Part shown: piece after piece, positions 57,057 to 64,000 of the stretch
How positions within the stretch are numbered: the stretch's first letter is position 1
Layout of the letters: the number at the start of each line of letters is the position of its first letter
Source of the DNA: Homarus americanus
Taxonomy: Eukaryota > Arthropoda > Malacostraca > Decapoda > Nephropidae
Direction: 5' to 3'
DNA: 64,000 nucleotides
NCBI RefSeq assembly: GCF_018991925.1
Contig: NW_024725520.1
Span: forward strand, 665,001 to 729,000
The notes under the pieces: generated by a model
What the model was told of the DNA's origin: nothing
Databases searched by the model: none
Seen by the model: the letters and a program-made list of their open reading frames with translations, nothing else
Translations under genes and position numbers: made by a program

Positions 57057-59056
57057 GAGAGAAGACAACGAGAGAAAGAGAAAGAGCATGCTTAAAGAGG
57101 AGTAGAAACGAGAGGAAGAGAGGAAGAGAAGAGCTGATGTTTAAAGAGGAGTAGACAACGAGAGGAAGAGAGGAAGAGAAGAGCGATGTTTAAAGAGGAG
57201 AGACAACGAGGGAAGAGAGGAAGAGAAGAGCGATGTTTAAAGAGGAGAGACAACGAGGGAAGAGAGGAAGAGAAGAGCGATGTTTAAAGAGGAGTAGACA
57301 ACGAGAGGAAGAGGAGGAAGAGAAGAGCGATGTTTAAAGAGGAGTAGACAACGAGAGGAAGAGAGGAAGAGAAGAGGATGCTTAAAGAGGAGTAGACAAC
57401 GAGGGGAAGAGAGAAGAGCGATAAGTTTAAAGAGGAGTAGACAACGAGGGAAAGAGAGGAAGAGAGAGAGCGATGTTTAAAGAGGAGTAGACAACGAGGG
57501 GAAGAGAGGAAGAGAAGAGCGATGTTTAAAGAGGAGTAGACAACGAGAGGAAGAGAGGAAGAGAAGAGCGATGTTTAAAGAGGAGACAAACGAGGGAAGA
57601 GAGGAAGAGAAGAGCGATGTTTAAAGAGGTAGACAACGAGAGGAAGAGAGGAAGAGAAGAGCGATGCTTTAAAGAGGAGTAGACAACGAGGGAAGAGAGG
57701 AAGAGAAGAGCGATGTTTAAAGAGGAGTAGACAACGAGAGGAAGAGAGGAAGAGAAGAGGATGTTTAAAGAGGAGTAGACAACGAGGGGAAGAGAGAAGA
57801 GAAGATGATGTTTAAAGAGGAGTAGACAACGAGGGGAAGAGAGGAAGAAAGAGCGATGTTTAAAGAGGATAGACAACGAGAGGAAGAGGAGCGATGTTTA
57901 AAGAGGAGTAGACAACGAGGGAAGAGAAGAGCGATGTTTAAAGAGGAGAGACAACGAGGGGAAGAGTAGAGCTGATGTTTAAAGAGGAGTAACAACGAGG
58001 GAAAGAGAGGAAGATAGACGATGTTTAAATAGACAACGAGGGGAAGAGAGGAAGAGAAGAGCGATGTTTAAAGAGGAGTAGACAACGAGGAAGAGGAAAG
58101 AAGGAGCAATGTTTAAAGAGGAGTAGACAACGAGAGGAAGAGAAGAGCGATGTTTAAAGAGGAGTAGACAACGAGGGAAAGAGAAGAGCGATGTTTAAAG
58201 AGGAGTAGACAACGAGGGAAGAGTAGAGGATGTTTAAAGAGGAGTAGACAACGAGGGGAAGAGAGGAAGAGAAGAGCGATGTTTAAAGAGGAGTAGACAA
58301 CGAGGGGAAGAGAGGAAGAGAAGAGCGATGTTTAAAGAGGAGTAGACAACGAGGGGAAGAGAAGAGGATGTTTAAAAGAGTAGACAACGAGGAAGAGAAG
58401 AGCGATGTTTAAAGAGGAGTAGACAACGAGGAAGAGAGGAAGAGAAAACGATAGTTTAAAGAGGAGAGACACACGGAAGAGAGAAGAGAAGAGCGATGTT
58501 TAAAGAGGAGTAGACAACGAGAGGAAGAGAAGAGCGATGTTTAAAGAGGAGAGACAACGAGGGAAGAGAAGAGCGATTAAAGAGGAGTAGACAACGAGGG
58601 AAGAGTAGAGCGATGTTTAAAGAGGAGTAGACAACGAGGGGAAGAGAGGAAGAGAAGAGCGATGTTTAAAGAGGAGTAGACAACGAGGGGAAGAGAGGAA
58701 GAGAAGAGCGATGTTTAAAGAGGAGACAACGAGGGAAGAGAAGAGCGATGTTTAAAGAGGAGTAGACAACGAGAGGAAGAGAAGAGCGATGTTTAAAGAG
58801 GAGTAGACAACGAGGGGAAGAGAGGAAGAGAAGAGCGATGTTTAAAGAGGAGTAGACAACGAGGGAAGAGAGGAAGGAAAAGCGATGTTAAAGAGACAAC
58901 GAGGAAGAAGAGAGATGATGTTTAAAGAGGAGTAGACAACGAGGAAGAGAGGAAGAGAAGAGCGATGTTTAAAGAGGAGTAGACAACGAGAGGAAGAGAG
59001 GAAGAGAAGAGCGATGTTTAAAGAGGAGTAGACAACGAGGGGAAGAGAGGAAGAGA
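57057..59056. repeat. 49-bp minisatellite, about 2 kb
   Basis: The full unit has the parts GATGTTTAAAGAGGAGTAGA, CAACGAGGGG and AAGAGAGGAAGAGAAGAGC. It steps 49 bp where intact (for example 58278 to 58327). Many copies lack the AGAGGAAG block or the TAG and are 35-48 bp. Each has a TTTAAA hexamer. Roughly 45 copies. Confidence 0.96.
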
Positions 59057-59077
59057 ATTAAGTTTATTTCGTGTTTT

Positions 59078-59400
59078 TTTCTTCTTCTCTCCCCTCTCTC
59101 TACTCATACCCCCCTCCCTTCTCTCCTCCCACTTCACTCCTCTTCCTTCCTTCCCTCACGCCCTCCTCCCTCACCTTCATCCAATCCATCTCCTTTCTTC
59201 TCCCTCCTTCCATCTCCCTTCTCTCCATCCCTTCCTTCGCTCATTCCTCCCTCCTTCCATCCACCTCCCATCTCCTCCATTTCCTCTCCGCTGCCCTCCC
59301 TCCTTCCTCCATCTCCTCCATCTCTCTCCTTTCCTTCCCGCCGCTCCTCCTCCTTCCTCCATCTCCTCCATCTCTCTCCCTCCTTCCTCCGCCGCCCCTG
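59078..59400. repeat. Pyrimidine-rich tract
   Basis: CCTCCATCTCC-rich DNA with two copies of a block near CTCCTCCATCTCCTCCATCT (59270-59390). Confidence 0.9.
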
Positions 59401-59764
59401 CCACTAGTTCCTACCAATATCCGCTAACCCATGACTCTCCCTCCTTCTCCCAGCCTCACTTCTTCCTCTCCTCTCCCTGTTCCACATTTACTCCCTTCCA
59501 CTTGCTCCAACCTCTCCTTCCTTCTTCCTTTCCACTACTCTCTCTCTCAACAGTGTATTATTACTCAGAGCAAAAGATGGTGATGGGGGTGGGTGGATGG
59601 GGGTGGGTGGATGGGGGTGGATTGGTGTGGTGATGGGGGTGGAGAGGAAAGATAAGGGAAGATAAAGGGGGAGGTGAGACAGGTAGATAAAGATGGAGGA
59701 GAAAGAATATGTTTACTCCACCACACCTCCTACAACAGTGATCTTCCCCAACCCAACCCAATCC
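59401..59764. other. Spacer with GGGTGGATGG repeats
   Basis: CT-rich single-copy DNA, then GGGGGTGGGTGGATGG repeats at 59575-59645, then a short single-copy segment. No gene recognised. Confidence 0.6.
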
Positions 59765-59858
59765 CAACCTAACCCTAACCTAACCTAACCTACCCTAACC
59801 TAAACCTAACCTAACCTAACCTACCCCAACCTAAACCTAACCTAAACCAAACCCCAAC
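59765..59858. repeat. Interstitial arthropod-type telomeric repeat, CCTAA
   Basis: CCTAA pentamers, with AACCTAAA, CCCTAA and CCCC variants, fill about 95 bp. Reversed this is TTAGG, the ancestral arthropod telomere repeat. The block is degenerate and inside the window, so it is an interstitial copy. Confidence 0.85.
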
Positions 59859-59917
59859 CACGATGAAATTAATCTCCTGAGTACAATGCCATCATACTCA
59901 AAGGGTTAAGTCATTAT

Positions 59918-61052
59918 CCCTGGGTGAGGGAGGGTGAGGGGAGACACAAGGGGGTGAGGGAGACACAAGGAGGGGTGAGGGAGACAAGGAAGGTGAGGGA
60001 GACACAAGGGGGTGAGGGAGACACAAGGGGGGTGGGAGGGAGACACAAGGAGGGTGGAGGGAGACACAAGGAGGGGTGGGAGGGAGACAGGGGGGTGAGG
60101 GAGACACAAGGGGTGAGGGAGACACAAGGAGGGGTGAGGAGACACAAGGGGGGGTGAGGAGACACAAGGAGGGGAGGACACAAGGAGGGTGGAGGGAGAC
60201 ACAAGGAGGGTGAGGGAGACACAAGGAAGGTGGAGGGAGACACAAGGGGGGTGGAGGGAGACACAAGGGGTGGAGGGGAGACACAAGGAGGGTGGGAGGG
60301 GAGACACAAGGGGTGAGGGACACACAAGGGGGGTGAGGGCAAGGGGAGGGAGACACAAGGAGGGTGGAGGGAGACACAAGGGGTGAGGGAGACACAAGGG
60401 GTGGGGAGGGGACACAGGGGGTGAGAGACACGGAAGTGGGAGGGAGACACAAGGGGTGGAGGGAGACACAAGGGGTGGAGGGAGACACAAGGGGGGTGAG
60501 GGAGACACAGGGAGTGAGGAGACAAGGGGTGAGGGAGACACAAAGGGAGGGGAGACACAAGGGGGTGAGGGAGACACAAGGGGTGAGGGAGACACAAGGA
60601 GGGGTGAGGGAGACACAAGGAAGGTGAGGGAGACAAGGGGGGGAGGGAGACACAAGGGGGTGAGGGGAGACACAAGGGGGTGGAGGGAGACACGGGAGGG
60701 TGAGGGAGACACAAGGAGGTGAGGGACACAAGGGGTGGAGGGAGCACAAGGGGTGAGGAGACACAAGGGGGAGGGAGACACAAGGGTGGGAGGGAGACAC
60801 AAGGGGTGAGGGAGACACAAGGAGGGGTGAGGAGACACAAGGGGGAGGGAGACACAAGGGGTCGAGGAGACACAAGGAGTGAGGAGACACAAGGAGGTGA
60901 GGGCCTAGGGGTTGAGGAGACTAGGGGGGGTGAGGAGACCTGAGGGGGTTGAGGAGACACAAAGGGGGTGAGGCCTGGGGGGTGAGGGAGACACAAGGGG
61001 GGTGAGGGAGACACAAGGGGGGTGAGGGAGACACAAGGGGGGTGAGGGAGAC
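59918..61052. repeat. 18-bp G-rich minisatellite, about 1.1 kb
   Basis: About 65 copies of GGTGAGGGAGACACAAGG with G-run length varying from two to seven, and GGAGGG variants. Four G runs occur within each 40 bp. Long frames on both strands are artefacts. Confidence 0.95.
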
Positions 61053-61069
61053 AATATATTACAAATCTA

Positions 61070-61195
61070 CTGGTACAAGTTAGGAATCGTCTGGAATATA
61101 TTAGGAATCGCTTTGAATATTTTAGGAATCCCCTGGAATATTTTAGTAATCGCCTGGAATATTTTGGTAATCGCCTGGAATATTTTGGTTGGAGG
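61070..61195. repeat. 21-bp minisatellite
   Basis: Five to six copies of TAATCGCCTGGAATATTTTGG, more diverged at the left end. Confidence 0.93.
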
Positions 61196-61808
<613 letters not shown>

Positions 61809-61845
61809 GGCCTATATATAATTTGAATTTTTATTCGAGAACCCT

Positions 61846-63113
61846 TAATAATTCCCATACACTAAAAACAGTATGTGTTAGGAACCTAATAGTGTATGTA
61901 AATGTAGCCTAATGTTACAGAAACACGTGACATGATCCACACAATTGATTACCTTAAAGAATGTGCTTCAAGTGTCCACCACCGTGTTGCGGAGACAATT
62001 ATTCTTGGCAGCTCCCCGACACAGTGTAGCATTTCTTGGGGAATATTGCTTATTGAGTCACTGACTATTGCTTATAATTCACCAAGGGTGCGCGACTTTG
62101 TAGCCTACACTATATACTTTATAATATATCCCCACAAAAAGTAATCTGGCAGCGTAAGATCTGGGGACCGAGGTGATCGTAATGACTTGGGCACTACACG
62201 GTCACCAAACATTAGCCTCAGCTCGTTCCTGACGGAGTGCGACTCGTGGCACCATCCTGCTAAAACCATCCCTGGTTGTTTTCCTCTTCTGTAAGGCGGC
62301 CAAGAAACTCATGGATGATGTTGATGTTGCGTTCTGAGTTTACCGTTTCTGAGAAGAAAATTGGGCCAATAATTCTTTGCCGACTTACAGCACACCAAAC
62401 ACCAATTTTCGCGGAATGCAATGGCCTTTCGTGCATTGTATTAGGTTGTTCACTTAGCCATAAACGAGTGTTTTGTGAATTTACATGCCCAGAAAGATGA
62501 AACCAAGCTCCATCTGTAACACACATAACATTCAAAACATTGCCTTGGTCTCTAACCGACCTCTGTAGCCACTCACGGTCAGCTACACGTTACTCTTTGT
62601 CTGGCTCCAGAAGCTGATGCGCTGCGTGTATTTGGGAGGGATAAAGGTTGAGTGTCTTGACCGCCTTCCCTGCACTGGAATATGAACAGTGACCTTGTTG
62701 TGCTAAACGTCTCCGAGATATTTTCGGACTTGCTTTCCATTCTTTCCCTTACTTCATCCACTTTCCCCGGTGTAACAACACTTGGCTAGAGCTTATAGCT
62801 TTTAACTTCCACGCAGCCTGTTTCTCTGAACTGCTTCACCAGTTTCCAGATCACTGATTTCGAAGGTTTTGTACGACCACCAAAACGATTTTTTAATTCA
62901 ATTTAACATTCCCTAAAGGATGCATTCTTGATTTAATGTTCGACGATAAACTCGTGTTCTTCCACAGTGGGCGTCATGGCGTGACTGAATGAAAACCGTT
63001 AAACGCCACGTGATAAATGATCATTCTCAGTCTTTCAGTAACACTAAAGGTTACACTAACGCAAAACATTAGGTTCCCAGCAGATATAATATTTAGTGTA
63101 TGGGAATTATTTA
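61846..63113 (-). mobile_element. Mariner-type DNA transposon, dead copy, 1.26 kb
   Basis: Inverted termini share ATAATTCCCATACACTAAA (left from about 61848, right ending about 63111), and inner matches GGAACCTAAT and AATGTTACAG-like extend the arms to about 75 bp. TA dinucleotides at 61846-61847 and 63112-63113 fit the TA target duplication of the Tc1/mariner superfamily. The interior carries the transposase pseudogene. The element sits between two blocks of the 45-bp repeat, so it is younger than that repeat. Confidence 0.88.
61949..62977 (-). pseudogene. Tc1/mariner-superfamily transposase pseudogene
   Basis: The enzyme would cut and rejoin element ends in the nucleus. The start ATG at 62975-62977 opens with MTPTVEEHEF, typical of the helix-turn-helix (DUF4817-like) head of this family, followed by a KPSKSVIWKLVKQFRETG segment. 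The catalytic part is visible in pieces: TDGAWFHLSG with the first Asp near 62512-62514, HERPLHSAKIGVWCAV, a QDG motif with the second Asp at 62254-62256, and LPDYFLWG with the third Asp at 62144-62146. The spacing of the last two, 110 nt, fits DD34D plus a small insertion. The full span of 1029 nt equals about 343 codons, the usual length. It is dead: stops at 62933-62935, 62903-62905, 62786-62788, 62590-62592 and 62260-62262 (just before QDG), a frameshift near 62700 and at least one more after 62250. Confidence 0.88.
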
Positions 63114-63381
63114 TGGATCTAGAATAAACAAATCACTGGTATATGTGTTTTTGTGAATGTTTGAATCAACGCAGCTATGAAGTGGCCCTTAGAGTAAAAA
63201 CAAACACCTAGGTGGACTCCTTCATCGAGCTTAACTGCGTACAGCTACCAGGTAGACCTTACTGAACAATACAGCAGTATACCGCTGACTGAGGTATACT
63301 GCGCCACGCATGAAGACCATTTACTCAAAGTAATTCACTACATCTCTCTGGAACATGTATAATGATGCTGATGTGTCGGTA

Positions 63382-63384
<3 letters not shown>
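63114..63384. repeat. Degenerate 45-bp repeat, right block, and spacer
   Basis: 63175-63270 has two diverged copies of the unit seen at 61196-61685 (GAAGTGGCCCTTAGAG, then ATCGAGCTTAACTGCG). The flanks are single-copy. Confidence 0.65.
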
Positions 63385-63431
<47 letters not shown>

Positions 63432-63565
63432 GGTAGATTCTCTCTCCCTTTAAATAGGAAGGTCCTCTCTCTCTTTTATATAGGTAGATTCTCTCTCTCT
63501 CTCTCTCTCTCCTCTCTTTTATATGGGTAGATTCTCTCTCTCTCTCTCTTTATATACTGTAGTAC

Positions 63566-63614
<49 letters not shown>

Positions 63615-63615
63615 T
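63385..63615. repeat. (CT)n runs alternating with TATATAGGTAGATT
   Basis: Four CT runs (63385-63424, 63491-63512, 63533-63552, 63569-63612) are separated by TTTATATAGGTAGATTC-like spacers, so the whole block is a compound tandem repeat. Confidence 0.93.
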
Positions 63616-63673
63616 ACCTTTGTTGTGAATCGGTTCTCTTTAAATATACCCCCCCCCTTAGCTAACTTCTTCA

Positions 63674-63817
63674 CCAATCAGCGTCGTTTCCTCTCTCCCC
63701 TTTACTCTGGCTCCACCAATCACCGTCGTGGTTCCCTCCTGATCCCCCCCTGGTACTCGTCTCCACCAATCAACTTTATGCTTCCCTCTCACCCCCACTA
63801 CTCGTGTCCACCAATCA
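63674..63817. promoter_or_regulatory. Four CCAATCA boxes in a 42-50-bp repeat
   Basis: CCAATCA starts at 63674, 63716, 63766 and 63811. Each is preceded by CAC or CCAC and followed by a pyrimidine-rich segment with TTCCCTC. The DNA is GC-richer than its surroundings and is followed by GATGACGACGTCGTAG (63892-63907) and CCCCGCCCACCCG. It may be a promoter region running off the window, but the boxes could equally be a decayed tandem repeat. Confidence 0.4.
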
Positions 63818-64000
63818 ACACATGCTTCCCTCACCCCTCTCGTAATCCTGTAATCAGCGCCGCACCCTCCTCTCTCTTTCCATTCACCAGTGATGACGAC
63901 GTCGTAGCTCAGACCCCGCCCACCCGCTCATTCTTAAATTCAACAATAATCTGGCACAACGTTTTTCCCTAAGAGAACGCCTTATACTTATGAACCTTGA
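63818..64000. other. Single-copy right edge
   Basis: No repeat or gene recognised. The open frame reaching 63972 starts in a CT run and has no recognised domain. Confidence 0.4.

Noticed and set aside
62260..62535. 91-codon minus frame as a live SETMAR-like or transposase gene
   Set aside because: It is a fragment of a transposase with stops and frameshifts on both sides.

Overview
This window is eukaryotic nuclear DNA, and an arthropod, most probably a decapod crustacean, is the best guess. The grounds are a degenerate CCTAA/TTAGG block (the arthropod telomere motif) at 59765-59858, a dead mariner-type transposon, a non-autonomous hAT element, intron-like splice signals, and an extreme density of microsatellites and minisatellites. 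The species cannot be named from sequence alone. I see no complete protein-coding gene, rRNA, true tRNA or CRISPR array. Nearly all long open frames are translations of tandem repeats whose units lack stop codons.

Layout. 1-10 kb: a chain of unrelated minisatellites (units of 20, 20, about 20, 16, 29, 26, 18, 20 and about 30 bp) separated by CT, CA, ATT and CATA microsatellites. 10.6-15.6 kb: one 5-kb array of a 16-bp unit, the largest structure here. 16-21.8 kb: short arrays of 15, 25, 15, 19, 32, 3 and 25 bp units, plus a foldback element with a tRNA-like B box at 17780-18170 that abuts a TA tract. 21.9-23.4 kb: mostly single-copy DNA with a TATA/initiator-like motif. 23.5-29.4 kb: more arrays (20, 23, 22 and 23 bp). 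Between them, 26943-27138 holds the best coding candidate: two small exons with matching phase. 29.5-34.7 kb: arrays and microsatellites surrounding a 588-bp hAT-type element (31082-31669), then a CRE/CCAAT-like motif cluster (34367-34426). 35.1-38 kb: a 20-bp pyrimidine array split by a 0.45-kb insert. 38-46 kb: T-rich DNA, a 29-bp array (39812-40885), a single-copy stretch (41484-41905), a 41-bp array, and 20-, 20- and 31-bp arrays. 46-59 kb: pyrimidine or purine tracts and 30-, 21-, 16- and 49-bp arrays. 59-64 kb: telomere-like block, an 18-bp array, a degenerate 45-bp repeat split by a TA tract and the mariner copy (61846-63113), then CT tracts and a set of CCAAT boxes.

No pathway or operon can be reconstructed. 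What links the parts is repeat biology. Each array has its own unit, several show higher-order periodicity (203, 110, 152, 873 and 80 bp), and at least one (45746-46043) is perfectly uniform, which suggests recent local amplification. The transposon remnants and the two-exon candidate are the only pieces not explained as tandem repeats or simple sequence.
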